64,000 bases of DNA from Posidoniimonas polymericola (GCF_007859935.1 NZ_SJPO01000010.1:62001-126000), one strand, 5' to 3'; shown: positions 17,369-28,385, numbered from the stretch's first letter. A program made the numbers and translations. The notes: generated by a model not told the origin, from the letters alone.

Positions 17369-17938
17369 ATGGAGTGGTTGGATTCGCTGCCGGTGGGTGT
17401 GCTGGCCCTGTTGATCTTCTGCCTGCGGATTTTTGATGTCTCGCTTGGCACGGTGAGGACCATCGCGGTCGTGCAAGGCCGGTCGACCGTGACGGTGCTG
17501 CTCGGCTTCATCGAGGTGCTGGTGTGGGTCACCACGGTGACGCACGTCGTGCAGCGGGCGACCGGCAACCCGGTGCTGCTGGTCGCGTACGCGGGGGGCT
17601 TCGCGGCGGGCAACGCGGTCGGCATCGCGGTCGAGAAACGCCTGGCCCTCGGCGCAGTGATCGTGAGGTTCGTGTCCCAATCGGCCGGGCAGGAGGTGGC
17701 CGAACTGCTGAAGCGGCGGTCGCCCAAGGTGTTCCAGTTCGAGGGCCGCGAGCACCTGGCGCCGGTCACGCTGATCTACGTGCCCGCCCGGCGCCGCGAC
17801 GCGCGGCGGCTGATCAAGCAGGCGATGGAGATCGACCCCAGCCTGTACTACGCGGTCGACTCGGTCCGCGAGTCGAACTGGAACCAGCCGAGCCCCGCCC
17901 TGCCGACCGGCTGGCGGAGCGTGGCGAAGAAGAAGTAG
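17369..17938 (+). CDS. DUF2179/DUF5698 (UPF0316) membrane protein
   Basis: A 189-residue protein. The N-terminal half has three membrane segments and the family motif FCLRIFDVSLGTVRTIAVVQGR (about 17-38) followed by LGFIEVLVWV. The C-terminal half is a soluble DUF2179-type ferredoxin-like domain, a fold also seen in YitT-like proteins, where it is thought to sense small ligands. Function is unknown. The ATG at 17369 follows GCGAGAG. It lies 57 bases after the YeiH gene and may be co-transcribed. Confidence 0.82.
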   Translation: MEWLDSLPVGVLALLIFCLRIFDVSLGTVRTIAVVQGRSTVTVLLGFIEVLVWVTTVTHVVQRATGNPVLLVAYAGGFAAGNAVGIAVEKRLALGAVIVRFVSQSAGQEVAELLKRRSPKVFQFEGREHLAPVTLIYVPARRRDARRLIKQAMEIDPSLYYAVDSVRESNWNQPSPALPTGWRSVAKKK

Positions 17939-18095
17939 GGCTGGGGGCGCCCGGCGCCACTTTGCGCAAACTGGGCGCCGAGAGAACCGTCGCCCGAGCC
18001 GCTTCGTAGGAACAGGAGAGCCCCCGTGTTGACGCGGGCGGGCCGCGAGCGGGGGCCGGATTGCTTTGGGGCGAGCCGCCCCGAAGGAGGCTGCA

Positions 18096-18563
18096 ATGTT
18101 ACGGTCGATGGTTCCTTGGCGGGAGAGGTTCCCCGCCACGTTCTCCCGGTTTGAGAACGAGATGGAAGACCTCATGGAACGCTACCTCGGCGCGGGCGAA
18201 GACTGGTCGGTCAACCGCTTCACGCCCTCGCTCAACGTGACCGAGACCGACAGGTCGTACGAGGTCACCGCCGAGCTGCCCGGCCTGGCGCCCGAAGACG
18301 TGTCGGTCGAGATGACCGGCGGCACGCTGGTGGTCTCTGGGGAGAAGAAGGAAGAGAAAGAGGAGAAGGGCAAGACGGTTCACCGGGTAGAGCGGAGGCA
18401 CGGCGAGTTCCGCCGCGTCGTGCAGCTCCCCGACGCCGCCGACAGCAAGGGCGTCGAGGCGACGTTCGAGCACGGCGTGCTGACTGTGAAAGTCCCCAAG
18501 AGCGTCGAACAACGCCCCAAGAAGATCGCCGTGAAGTCGCCCGTGAAGTCAACCGAGAAATGA
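18096..18563 (+). CDS. Hsp20/alpha-crystallin family small heat-shock protein
   Basis: A 155-residue small heat-shock protein. The alpha-crystallin domain spans about 45-145, including the conserved ELPGLAPEDVSVEMTGGTLVVSGEK stretch and a terminal ATFEHGVLTVKVPK motif. It lacks a long C-terminal tail but ends in a Lys/Ser/Pro extension. It acts as an ATP-independent holdase in the cytoplasm. AAGGAGG at 18083-18089 fixes the ATG at 18096. No ROSE-like RNA thermometer or CIRCE element was recognised upstream. The gene is followed by a GC-rich hairpin. Confidence 0.93.
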   Translation: MLRSMVPWRERFPATFSRFENEMEDLMERYLGAGEDWSVNRFTPSLNVTETDRSYEVTAELPGLAPEDVSVEMTGGTLVVSGEKKEEKEEKGKTVHRVERRHGEFRRVVQLPDAADSKGVEATFEHGVLTVKVPKSVEQRPKKIAVKSPVKSTEK

Positions 18564-18591
18564 CGTCGCGGCGCCTTCAGCGGGCGCACCC

Positions 18592-18621
18592 CCCGCGGTC
18601 GCGCAAGCGCACGGCCGCGGG
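18592..18621. terminator. GC-rich hairpin after hsp20
   Basis: CCCGCGG (18592-18598) pairs with CCGCGGG (18615-18621), and inside it GCGC pairs with GCGC. There is a short T-containing tail (ATTCTT) afterwards. It lies between the convergent hsp20 and fucosidase genes, so it probably ends both transcripts. Confidence 0.5.
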
Positions 18622-18632
18622 ATTCTTGCAAA

Positions 18633-20012
18633 CTACTCGGTAGTGACTTTGAGTTTGATTACCGAGTCGATCGGATCGGGCGCCTGCTCGGGAAGCGTCA
18701 GCGTGAATTGCGTCTCGGTGGCGTCGACCTGCAGTTCAGACCCGTTGGCGAGTAGCTCCGCGGTAGCTGCCTTCAGCCCACCCAACGGCGCAGTCAGGCG
18801 TCCGTCCTCGGGCCAGTCGAACACGTGCAGGTACAGGGACCCCGCGTCGCCGTCTCGCTTGACGGTGCAGCGGCCCCAGGGGATTTCGATTGGGCTGGCG
18901 GACGTGCCGTAGATCGACTCGCCGTTGACGCGCATCCACTCGCCGATCTGGGCGAGCCGCTCCAGGCTGGCCGCGGGGATTTCGCCCTCGGCGGTCGGGC
19001 CGACGTTCAGCAGGTAGTTGCCCCCCTTCGACGCGATGTCGACCAGGTTGCGGACGAGCGTCTCCGTGGACTTCCATTTGTGGTCGTCGGCACGGAAGCC
19101 CCAGGTGTCGTTCATCGTCATGCACGACTCCCAATCGACGCCCGGCAGGCCGGTCGCGGGGATCTGCTGCTCGGGCGTGCCGAAGTCGCCGGCGTACTGC
19201 TGGTCGCCCTTGCTGAGGCCCTCCATGCCCTTGCGGCCTTTGCCGACGCGGTTGTTGATGATCAGGCTCGGCTTGAGGCCGCGGAGGTAGCTGTAGAGCC
19301 GCTTGCCGTCTGGCTCGGTCCACCAGTCGGGCCACTCGCCATCAAACCACAGCACCTCGGGGTCGCACGATTCGAGCAACTCGGCCAGCTGCTGCTCCAT
19401 GTACTTGATGTACTCGGCCTTGCGGCCCTCTTTGATCGTCGACGGGTTGTAGCGGCCGTCGGCGCTCTTGCCCTGCGCGGGGTGGTGCCAGTCCATGATG
19501 GAGTAGTAGGTGCAGAACTTCAGGCCCTCGGCGCGGCACGCCTCGGACAGCGGCCGCAGCAGGTCGCGCCCGTAGGGAGTCGCGTCGACGACGTCCCACT
19601 CGGTGGTCTTGGTGTCGAACAGGCAGAAGCCGTCGTGGTGTTTAGAGGTGATCACCACGTACTTCATACCGGCCTGCTTGGCCGCCTTGGCCCAGGCGGC
19701 CGGATCGTACTTGGTCGGGTTGAACTGCGCGGCGAGCTGCTCGTACTCATCGACCGGGATGTCGGCGGTGTTCATGATCCACTCGCCGATCCCGGCCTGC
19801 TTCTCGCCATTCCACTCGCCGGCCGGCGCCGCGTAGAGCCCCCAGTGGATGAACATCCCGAACCGGGCGTCCCGCCACCAGGCCATCCGGGTGTCGGCTT
19901 CGTCGGCAGGGAGCGCGTGACCAGCTGCCTGTTCCGCGGGTTCGGCTGACGCGGCTTGGGGGAAGTTGGCTGCAAGAATCGCAAGCAGCAACGGCAACAT
20001 TCGGCGGCGCAT
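18633..20012 (-). CDS. GH29 alpha-L-fucosidase, secreted
   Basis: A 459-residue glycoside hydrolase family 29 enzyme with a signal peptide (about 1-23). The core is recognised by [19 protein letters not shown] (49-67), [22 protein letters not shown] (119-140), and [11 protein letters not shown] (221-231), where D224 is the nucleophile position. The C-terminal acid/base Glu of GH29 is not conserved and was not assigned. It would release fucose from exported algal or host polysaccharides in the periplasm or outside the cell. A beta-propeller protein gene lies just upstream on the same strand. Confidence 0.9.
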   Translation of the reverse strand: MRRRMLPLLLAILAANFPQAASAEPAEQAAGHALPADEADTRMAWWRDARFGMFIHWGLYAAPAGEWNGEKQAGIGEWIMNTADIPVDEYEQLAAQFNPTKYDPAAWAKAAKQAGMKYVVITSKHHDGFCLFDTKTTEWDVVDATPYGRDLLRPLSEACRAEGLKFCTYYSIMDWHHPAQGKSADGRYNPSTIKEGRKAEYIKYMEQQLAELLESCDPEVLWFDGEWPDWWTEPDGKRLYSYLRGLKPSLIINNRVGKGRKGMEGLSKGDQQYAGDFGTPEQQIPATGLPGVDWESCMTMNDTWGFRADDHKWKSTETLVRNLVDIASKGGNYLLNVGPTAEGEIPAASLERLAQIGEWMRVNGESIYGTSASPIEIPWGRCTVKRDGDAGSLYLHVFDWPEDGRLTAPLGGLKAATAELLANGSELQVDATETQFTLTLPEQAPDPIDSVIKLKVTTE

Positions 20013-20076
20013 GACGGTAGAGCTCCAGAGGAGATGGACAAGAAGCTAGCGGCTCGCACTCGACCCGGGCGCCGCG

Positions 20077-21144
20077 TTACTCGCTGACGTGCTCGAGCAC
20101 CGCGTAGCAGCCGGGGTTCCAGCCGTAGCATAGCACGTACAGCTTGCCGCCGACCACCACGCCGGCCGCGTTGTGGATGTGGTCGAACTCCTTGATGCCC
20201 AGGTCTTCTTGCGGGCGGAGCGTGGCGATCACTTTATCGCCCCGCACGAGTTTCACCACGCCGGGCTCGCCGTCCTTGCCCTGCAGGCAGCCGACTACCG
20301 CGAGCTGCTCGCCCTGCCAGTCGACGAAGTCGACGTCGCACGGGTTCGCGTCGACGAGGTCGATCGAGCCGAGGAACTCGCCCTCCTGGTTGAACCGCTG
20401 CAGCCACTGCCGCTCGCGGTCGGCGATCACCAGCGCGTTGTCGGCCGGGTCGAGCGTGACGCCGTGGTTGGTGGAGAACTTGCCGGAGGTGCGGCCGTCG
20501 CCGGGGACCGCGCCGCCGAAGTAGAAGTCCTCGTACTCGGCCTTGTCGACATCGGCGGTCAGCACGTACTTGCCGGGCGAGTAGCCGTCACAGACGACCA
20601 TCCGGCCGCCCGCCGCGAACTCGACGTCGGTCGGGCGGTAGGGGTTTGCTTCGTCCCGGTAGTAGTCGTTGACCGCCGGGCGGCCCATCCGGGCGATGTC
20701 CTGGCCCTCTTTGCTGATGATGTGGATCTCGGCGTGCTCGTTGTCGGGCAGCACGAGGACGCCGCCGTCGCGGTTGAGATAGGCCGTGTTGTGCAGCCCG
20801 CCGGTCCGCACCGCCTCGGAGCTGGGGATGACGGTTTTGGTCTTCAGGTCGGCCGAGATCCGCACGGGGCCGCAGTTCTTCAGGCCGAAGTAGATCTCGC
20901 CGTTCGGGGCCTTCGCGAAACCGCCGTGAGCCTTGACCAGGTGCTCGTTGACCTCGGCCGGCAGCTCGCTGAGCTCAGCGTTGTAGCGGAAGCGGAACTC
21001 GCCGGCGCCGGTCACCGCGTCGGCCGGCGGGGCGGCGGTGGAGGTCTGTTCGGGCGTGGCTTCTGCGTGCACGTGCCCGTCGTGGGCCAAGGCCGCGGTG
21101 GGCGCGCAGAGCAGGAGTAGAACGGCAGTGGTGCGGAACGGCAT
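20077..21144 (-). CDS. secreted NHL/6-bladed beta-propeller protein
   Basis: A 355-residue exported protein with a signal peptide (about 1-20) followed by a His-rich segment (HDGHVHAE). The body is a series of about six NHL-like propeller blades, visible in repeats of the form GxxxxLPDNEHAEIHIIS, DVEFAAGGRMVVCDGY and VTLDPADNALVIADRERQWLQRFNQEGEFLG. No catalytic site is apparent. Such proteins often bind ligands or bridge to other surface proteins. The start at 21144 is taken because the signal peptide begins there; the SD is weak. It is followed by the fucosidase 64 bases downstream and may share its transcript. Confidence 0.75.
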   Translation of the reverse strand: MPFRTTAVLLLLCAPTAALAHDGHVHAEATPEQTSTAAPPADAVTGAGEFRFRYNAELSELPAEVNEHLVKAHGGFAKAPNGEIYFGLKNCGPVRISADLKTKTVIPSSEAVRTGGLHNTAYLNRDGGVLVLPDNEHAEIHIISKEGQDIARMGRPAVNDYYRDEANPYRPTDVEFAAGGRMVVCDGYSPGKYVLTADVDKAEYEDFYFGGAVPGDGRTSGKFSTNHGVTLDPADNALVIADRERQWLQRFNQEGEFLGSIDLVDANPCDVDFVDWQGEQLAVVGCLQGKDGEPGVVKLVRGDKVIATLRPQEDLGIKEFDHIHNAAGVVVGGKLYVLCYGWNPGCYAVLEHVSE

Positions 21145-21270
21145 GACAGACTCGCAGCGGTGGGAGGTCCAGGAAGTGACGGCCAAGGTCGCCAGGGTCG
21201 CGACGACCACCACTGTAGCTGCCGCCGCGGCGCGGAGCTAGTCTGCCGCAGCGGGCCGCCGCGCCGGGGC

Positions 21271-22548
21271 CTACTCCTTGAGCTGGAACAGGCGGCTGAG
21301 CGCGTCGAGCAGCTTGCGGGGCGAGCCCGATTTCGACTCGTCGCGGAGCGACTCCATCGGCGCGTGCAGCATCTTGTTGACCAGCCGGTCGGCGAAGCGG
21401 CGGACCTCGTCGCGGGCGTCGCTGTCGAGTTCTGGCAGCTTGTTGAATAGCCGGTCGAGCTCCAGCTCCTTCGGCTCTTCCAGCCCGCTGCGGAGCCGGG
21501 CGATAACCGGCGCCGAGATCCGGTGCCGGGCGTCGACGAAGAACTTCTCACGCTCTTCGTCGATGATCCGCTCGGCCAGCGGCAGCTCGCGTTCGCGGGC
21601 GCTGCGGTTGGCGTCGCACGCCAGGCGGAGGTCGTCGATCGAGTAAAGGTAGACGCCGATCTCGTCGGCGATGCGGGGGTCGAAGTCGCGCGGCATCGCC
21701 AGGTCGAGGATGAACAGCGGACGCTGCCGGCGGCGGGGGGCGATCTTCTCCCGGAACTGTTCGAGCGTGACCACCGTCTGCGGCGCGCCGGTAGTGCTGA
21801 TGATCATGTCGGCCCGCACGGCCTGGTCGAGCAGGTCGGAGAACGACGCCGACTCCCCCTTCCACTGGCTGGCGAGCTGGGCGGCGCGGAGCGGGTCGCG
21901 GTTGACGATCGTGATGTGCTTGGCGCCGTGGTCGGTCAGGTAGCGGAGGGTCTCGTCGGCCATCTCGCCGGCGCCCACCACCAGCACGCGTTTGTCGTCG
22001 AAGCGTTCGAAGATCCGCCGCGCGAAGTCGGCGATCGCCACGCTCGGGATGCTCACGCGGCAGCGGTGCAGGGCGGTCTCGCTGGCGACCCGGCGGCCGA
22101 CCCGCAGCGCCGACTGGAAGCAGCCGTGCGTCATCGGACCGGCGACGCCCAGCTTCTGCGCCAGGTCGTACGCCTCTTTGACCTGGGCCAAAATCTGCGG
22201 CTCGCCCAGCACCATGCTGTCCAGGCTGGCCGCAACGTGGAACAGGTGGTCCACAACCTCCTCGTCCCGCAGCGAAACGAGCTCCGAGTGCACCTCCTCG
22301 ACCGGCACGTGGTGCGCGTCGGCCAGGTGGCGGGCCATCAGCCGCGGGCAGGGGGGCAGGTCGTCCTCGCCCGAGGCGACGTAGAACTCTACCCGGTTGC
22401 AGGTCGAGAGCAGCACCGCCTCGTTCGAAGGACGCTCGACCCGCCAGCCTTCCAGCGCCAGCGCCGCCTGGTCGGGCGTGAAGGCGAGTCGCTCGCGCAC
22501 CGCCACCCCCGAGCGGTGGTGCGAGCAGCCTATCATGCGGAGCTTCAT
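21271..22548 (-). CDS. hemA: glutamyl-tRNA reductase
   Basis: A 425-residue glutamyl-tRNA reductase, first committed enzyme of C5 haem and porphyrin synthesis: it reduces glutamyl-tRNA to glutamate-1-semialdehyde with NADPH. The nucleophile C50 is in LLSTCNRVEFY. The NADPH domain has VLVVGAGEMADETLRYL near 190-206. The C-terminal dimerisation helices are present. Its start overlaps the stop of the HemX-like gene by ATGA (22545-22548), so the two are translationally coupled. Another haem gene start (hemC) is suspected at the right edge, far away. Confidence 0.95.
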   Translation of the reverse strand: MKLRMIGCSHHRSGVAVRERLAFTPDQAALALEGWRVERPSNEAVLLSTCNRVEFYVASGEDDLPPCPRLMARHLADAHHVPVEEVHSELVSLRDEEVVDHLFHVAASLDSMVLGEPQILAQVKEAYDLAQKLGVAGPMTHGCFQSALRVGRRVASETALHRCRVSIPSVAIADFARRIFERFDDKRVLVVGAGEMADETLRYLTDHGAKHITIVNRDPLRAAQLASQWKGESASFSDLLDQAVRADMIISTTGAPQTVVTLEQFREKIAPRRRQRPLFILDLAMPRDFDPRIADEIGVYLYSIDDLRLACDANRSARERELPLAERIIDEEREKFFVDARHRISAPVIARLRSGLEEPKELELDRLFNKLPELDSDARDEVRRFADRLVNKMLHAPMESLRDESKSGSPRKLLDALSRLFQLKE

Positions 22549-23405
22549 GTCAGTTGCCGTGGCGGTTGGGGCGGCTCAACACGCGCCGCGTGCGAGCTGC
22601 CGGTCCACAGCAGGGAGGCCAGCACGATCACCAAGAACCCGAACGACGCGACCGTCAGATAGGCGACTTTTCGTCCCCGCCGCGCGCCGGGGTACAGCCA
22701 GCGGAACAGCTCTGCGGCAACTAACCACAGCAGCATGACGGATAGACTGATTACGAGGGGGTCCCCCCAGAGGGAGGCCCCGTCCGCGCCGTGACGCAGC
22801 CGCGTGAGCACCAGGCCGGAGCCGAACCCGCCCGCCACCAATACCGCGCTGACCCCCAACGCACGCGAGTTGAGCTGCTCGAGCACCTCCAGCGACGGCA
22901 GGCGGAACTCGTTGGCCGAGGGGAGCTTCTGCTTCAGCCGCCAGCTCTGGATCAGGTACATCACGCCCGCCAGGAATCCGACAATCACCGAGACGGTCGC
23001 CATCACCAGCAGCACGCCGTGCGTGCGGCCCCAGAAGTCCGAGGCGTTCTCCGCCGCGATCGGCCGGTCGCTGGCGACGGTCGACACGCCGACCAACGCC
23101 AGCACCAGCGGCAAGAGGAACAGGCCAATCGCCTGCCGCGGAGCCGAGAACGACGCAAATAAGTACACGCAAGCCAGCGACAACGCCGCCACCGACGCCC
23201 AGTCGGACGGGCTGGAGAGCGGCGTGTGCGAGCCCCGCGCGTGGACCGTCAGGAACGTGATGTGGGCGAACACGCCGGCGATCGCGAAGCCGAGCAGCAG
23301 CAGACGGTGCCAGCCGAAGCGGCGCACGAGGCTGACTACCTCGAGCGACAACGCCACGGCGTAGCTCGCGACAAAGCAGAACGTAGTCGTTTCGGAGAGG
23401 TTCAT
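22545..23405 (-). CDS. HemX/YpjD-like cytochrome c assembly family membrane protein
   Basis: A 286-residue protein with about eight membrane segments of the cytochrome c assembly (CcsA/HemX) family. The conserved WGRTHGVLLVMATVSVIVGFLAGVMYLIQ stretch (about 125-153) is typical of HemX-like members. The WWD haem-handling motif of true CcsA proteins was not found, so I prefer the HemX side of the family, which modulates the level of HemA. The overlap with hemA fits. It acts in the inner membrane. No other cytochrome c maturation gene is nearby. Confidence 0.75.
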   Translation of the reverse strand: MNLSETTTFCFVASYAVALSLEVVSLVRRFGWHRLLLLGFAIAGVFAHITFLTVHARGSHTPLSSPSDWASVAALSLACVYLFASFSAPRQAIGLFLLPLVLALVGVSTVASDRPIAAENASDFWGRTHGVLLVMATVSVIVGFLAGVMYLIQSWRLKQKLPSANEFRLPSLEVLEQLNSRALGVSAVLVAGGFGSGLVLTRLRHGADGASLWGDPLVISLSVMLLWLVAAELFRWLYPGARRGRKVAYLTVASFGFLVIVLASLLWTGSSHAARVEPPQPPRQLT

Positions 23406-23555
23406 CGCCGCCGGTTGATGAGTCGTTATTGGTTGCGCGGGGCCGCTCAGGAATGACTCAAAAACAACTGCCGCGGTTTTCTGTTCACCGCCCCGGCTTA
23501 CCCCCTCCCCCTTGGGAGAGCGACATCGGATGAGGAAGTTGTGTTGCAGGTATTC

Positions 23556-24629
23556 CTAGGCGGTCTTGGCTCCGCCCGCCGGCGGTTCCAGGCCGTAGTC
23601 TTTGATCTTTTTGTGCAGCGTGTTGCGGTTGATCCCGAGCCGCTGGGCGGCCTTGATCTGCACCCCCTCGCACTGTCCCAGCACCTGGGAGATCACCTCA
23701 CGCTCCACCCGGTCGACGATCCGGCTGTGCAGGTCCTCGCTCTTGTCGTCGGCCTGGCTGAGGCCCTCGACCACGAGCTGCTCGGCCAGCGAGTCGAAGT
23801 CGAAACGGCGGATCGCCATGCTGTGCGGCTCGACCTCGCCGCGGACAACCGCCGGCAGCAGCTCGACCGTCAGCTCGTCCCCCATCGCCATCACGACCGC
23901 GCGTTCCACGTAGTTCTGCAGCTCCCGTACGTTGCCGGGCCAGTGGTAGTCCTGCAACGCCTCGAGCGCCTGCGGCGAGATGTGCGCGACGTAGGTGTCG
24001 TTCTCTTCATTGTAGTAGTTGAGGAAGTGTCCGACGAGCGACGGGATGTCCTCGCGCCGCTCGCGGAGCGACGGCAGGTACACCGGCACCACGTTCAGGC
24101 GGTAGTAGAGGTCCTCCCGAAAGCGGCCCTCGGTGCTCTCCTCCAGCAGGTCGCGGTTGCTGGCGGCGATCACCCGCGTGTCGACGCGGATAGTCTGGGT
24201 GTCGCCGACCCGCTCGAACTCCCGCTCCTGCAGCACCCGCAGCAGCTTGACCTGCAGGTGCAGCGTGGTGCTGTTGATCTCATCGAGGAAGATGGTGCCG
24301 GTGTGGGCGGCCTCGAAGCGGCCGGTGCGGTTCTCGATCGCCCCGGTAAAGGCGCCCCGCACGTGGCCAAACAGCTCGCTCTCTAGCAGGCTCTCGCTGA
24401 GGGCGCCGCAGTTCACACGGACAAACGGCTTCTTCTTGCGGTCGCTCAGCTCGTGGATCGCCCGCGCGATCAGCTCCTTGCCGGTGCCGGTCTCGCCGAG
24501 CAGCAGCACCGAGGCCTTCCGCGAGGCGACCTGCCGCGTGATGCGGTAGACCTCCTGCATCGCGGCGCTGGATCCGATGATGCTCGGCAGCGGCGGCTCG
24601 GTGGTTCGCTGTGGGGAAGGCGCGGTCAT
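23556..24629 (-). CDS. sigma-54-dependent Fis-type transcription activator lacking a receiver domain
   Basis: A 357-residue NtrC-class AAA+ activator. Walker A is GETGTGKE (45-52), the sigma-54 contact loop is GAFTGA (92-97) and Walker B is FLDEI (114-118), all intact. The C-terminal Fis helix-turn-helix is around 305-350 with QIKAAQRLGINRNTLHKKI. There is no N-terminal receiver or PAS domain, so it must be controlled by another protein. The start ATG overlaps the stop of the upstream HEAT-repeat gene by one base, a tight link that points to that product as the partner. Confidence 0.93.
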   Translation of the reverse strand: MTAPSPQRTTEPPLPSIIGSSAAMQEVYRITRQVASRKASVLLLGETGTGKELIARAIHELSDRKKKPFVRVNCGALSESLLESELFGHVRGAFTGAIENRTGRFEAAHTGTIFLDEINSTTLHLQVKLLRVLQEREFERVGDTQTIRVDTRVIAASNRDLLEESTEGRFREDLYYRLNVVPVYLPSLRERREDIPSLVGHFLNYYNEENDTYVAHISPQALEALQDYHWPGNVRELQNYVERAVVMAMGDELTVELLPAVVRGEVEPHSMAIRRFDFDSLAEQLVVEGLSQADDKSEDLHSRIVDRVEREVISQVLGQCEGVQIKAAQRLGINRNTLHKKIKDYGLEPPAGGAKTA

Positions 24630-26878
24630 TACCCCTCGTTGCTGCGAGGTTCTTCGCTGGGAGTTTCGCCGCTCAGTGATTCGTCACGCAGTGATTCGAT
24701 CGAGTCGAGCACCGCGCCGAGCACCCGTTGGGTGTCGGGCGACTCGGTCTCGCTGGCGTTGTAGCGGTCGTACTGGCCGACGATCTGCTGCCGGGTGAGC
24801 AGCAGGCCGTGCTTCTGCACGCTCTGGTCGAAGCCGGCGGCCGCCGCGTCGCGGGTGGCGACCGGCAGCACGTCCTGATTGGCCAGGTTGAGCAGCGAGG
24901 TCTGGCTCTCCGGTGTGCCGACCAGCGCCAGCGACGGGATGGTCGACGCGATGTCGGACGACCGGTTCACCGCGGCCAGCAGTTCGGACGAGTGGGCCCG
25001 CACGTTGTAGAAGCTCGGGCCGTCCTTCAGCAGCCGCTCGATCCAGCCGGCGGCGGCCGCGGCGTGCTCGTTCCGCTGGGTGGGCGTCGGCAGCCCGGCG
25101 GGGGCGATCTCGCGCGCCGCCTGCGCGATCGAGGTGGTCGCTTCGGTGCTGTGAGGCCGCGGGAAGGCGAGCACCCGTTCGTGCTCGCGGGCGATCTGCT
25201 TAGCGCGGTCGAGCTGGCCGTCGGCGGCCAGCAGCACCACCGGCAGGTTAGCGGTGGCGGTCAGGCGGCGGACCTGGAACAGCACCTCACGGACGTTCGG
25301 ACGCAGCACGCCGGTGTCGATGATCACGAACTCGACATCGGGGTGGTCGGCGGCGTCGCACACCACGGCGGCCCCGATATTCGTGGCGATCGCCTGCACG
25401 CCGATGCCCGCCAGCCGCCCGCTGACGGTCGCGGCGTCGGCGGTCTTGGGCATGGCGACAACCGCCGCGGACTCGCCGTCGCTGCTGGCAAAGTGCAAGA
25501 GCGACTTAGTTACCTTGCTGCTGCCCGGGAACGGGCTCGTCGGGTTGATCTGCATTATCGCCTCGAGAGCGGCGAAGCGGACCGCCGGGTGCGACGCCAC
25601 CAGCGCCGCCGCCAGCGGCGACGGGCGTCCGTCGTGCGTGGCGAGCACCGCGGGGTTGCGGCGGCTGCCCAGCTCGGCGGCGATCGCGATTGCCGACCCG
25701 GTGAGCGATTCTTCGGTCGCCAGCTCGAGCGCCTGACTAAGCGTCTCCGCAGGCAGATCGGCAGCGGCGGGGCCGGGCAGCGTCGCGGCGACGCCACGGT
25801 TGTCCAGCAGCCACTCGGCGTGCAGCCGGTAGGCCACCGCCAGCGTGGCGTGGTCGGGATCGCCCTGATTCAGGTTCCACAGGTCGGCGGCGAGCTCCGC
25901 GGTGCGGAGGTGCGCCGCGTCCTCACGCGAGACGCCCGCCGACACAACGGCGGCGTCTCCCGCGGCGAGGTCTTGGTTCCAGATCCACGCGGTGGCGCCG
26001 CCCTCCTGGGCCCCGGTTCCCGGGACACCGCGGCGGGCAGGCACGCCGGCGTTGGCGTTAACGATGGCGTCGCGGAGCAGCGGCTCGGCGCTAGTGGGCG
26101 AGAACGCCACGCCGGTCAGCTCGCTGAGCGACCACCGGGCGGCGGCGCCAACCGGCTCGCTGCCCTGAGCGCCCGCGGCGATCGCGGCCAGGCGGGGGAT
26201 CGACGCGCGGTCGCCCATCTGGCCGAGCGCCCACGCGGCCTGCTGACGCACGGCGGCGTTGGGCGAGTCGAGCGCGGCGGCGACCAGCGGGGTCGACAGC
26301 GGCTTCATCCGCACCAGCGCCTCGCGGAGGCGGCTCTGCTGCTTCGCGTCGTCGGCGGCGGCCAGGGCGGTGATGGTCGCCAGGGCGCCGTCAACGCCGG
26401 CCGCCTGCAGGCCCTGCAGCGCGACGCGGCGGGCGGCCTTGTCGCCGGTGGCGTACTGTCGGGTCAACTCACTCAGGCGCCCGGGGTCGGCGGCGGCTGC
26501 GCCGGCTGCCTCGAAGCACTTGCCCGCGAACTGGTCGGCCGCGGGGCCGAGCTCGGCGGCCCGCGCCAGGCGGTGGATCTTGGCCGCGCCAAACTGCGCG
26601 ACCAAACCGGCCAGCTGCTCGCCGGTAAGGCTCATGCCGGCCAGCTCGTCCATCAACGGCTTGGCCAGCTCGCCCTCGCCCAGGTTGACCAGCACCAGGA
26701 GGTCGCGGACGTAGTCGGCGGGCTCTTCGCGTTCGTTGCTGAGTGCGTAGCCGGCGGCGCGGCTCGGCGCCGCGGGGACGACATCATCAAGGTCGGTCTG
26801 CGCAACCGCTGGGGTGACGGCGAGCAACGACGCTGCTGCCAATGCACAGAGGGCGGAAATGGGAAGCCGAAGATTCAT
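24629..26878 (-). CDS. secreted HEAT-repeat protein with a degenerate receiver-like domain
   Basis: A 749-residue protein with a signal peptide (about 1-26). Helical HEAT-type repeats run from about 55 to 450, for instance VALQGLQAAGVDGALATI, ALVRMKPLSTPLVAAALDS and VRQQAAWALGQMGDRASI. Residues about 470-590 show an alternating beta/alpha pattern like a response-regulator receiver, with D521 in VEFVIIDTG at the phosphorylation position and FPRP where LKP would be. This part is inferred by eye and could be wrong. The stop overlaps the next gene's start by 1 base. It may be the partner that controls the sigma-54 activator, though the signal peptide raises a compartment question. Confidence 0.65.
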   Translation of the reverse strand: MNLRLPISALCALAAASLLAVTPAVAQTDLDDVVPAAPSRAAGYALSNEREEPADYVRDLLVLVNLGEGELAKPLMDELAGMSLTGEQLAGLVAQFGAAKIHRLARAAELGPAADQFAGKCFEAAGAAAADPGRLSELTRQYATGDKAARRVALQGLQAAGVDGALATITALAAADDAKQQSRLREALVRMKPLSTPLVAAALDSPNAAVRQQAAWALGQMGDRASIPRLAAIAAGAQGSEPVGAAARWSLSELTGVAFSPTSAEPLLRDAIVNANAGVPARRGVPGTGAQEGGATAWIWNQDLAAGDAAVVSAGVSREDAAHLRTAELAADLWNLNQGDPDHATLAVAYRLHAEWLLDNRGVAATLPGPAAADLPAETLSQALELATEESLTGSAIAIAAELGSRRNPAVLATHDGRPSPLAAALVASHPAVRFAALEAIMQINPTSPFPGSSKVTKSLLHFASSDGESAAVVAMPKTADAATVSGRLAGIGVQAIATNIGAAVVCDAADHPDVEFVIIDTGVLRPNVREVLFQVRRLTATANLPVVLLAADGQLDRAKQIAREHERVLAFPRPHSTEATTSIAQAAREIAPAGLPTPTQRNEHAAAAAGWIERLLKDGPSFYNVRAHSSELLAAVNRSSDIASTIPSLALVGTPESQTSLLNLANQDVLPVATRDAAAAGFDQSVQKHGLLLTRQQIVGQYDRYNASETESPDTQRVLGAVLDSIESLRDESLSGETPSEEPRSNEG

Positions 26879-26900
26879 GCTGTGGGACTCGGGATGCTGG

Positions 26901-28280
<1,380 letters not shown>

Positions 28281-28352
28281 GGTAGGCAGTCGGCGGGTAG
28301 GAGGGTGAGAGAGCCAGAATGCGGTGGGCATAAGCAGGGCTTGCGCCAACTT

Positions 28353-28385
28353 GTTTACGGTAAACGGCTTACGTGATCAAGTCAA
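28353..28385 (-). promoter_or_regulatory. candidate argH promoter with overlapping palindrome
   Basis: On the minus strand TTGACT (28385-28380) is followed after 17 bases by TACCGT (28362-28357), an acceptable -35/-10 pair. The -10 overlaps the palindrome GTTTACGGTAAAC (28353-28365), so a regulator binding there would block polymerase. The start codon is 73 bases downstream. The factor is unknown; arginine repression is a natural guess. Confidence 0.4.
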
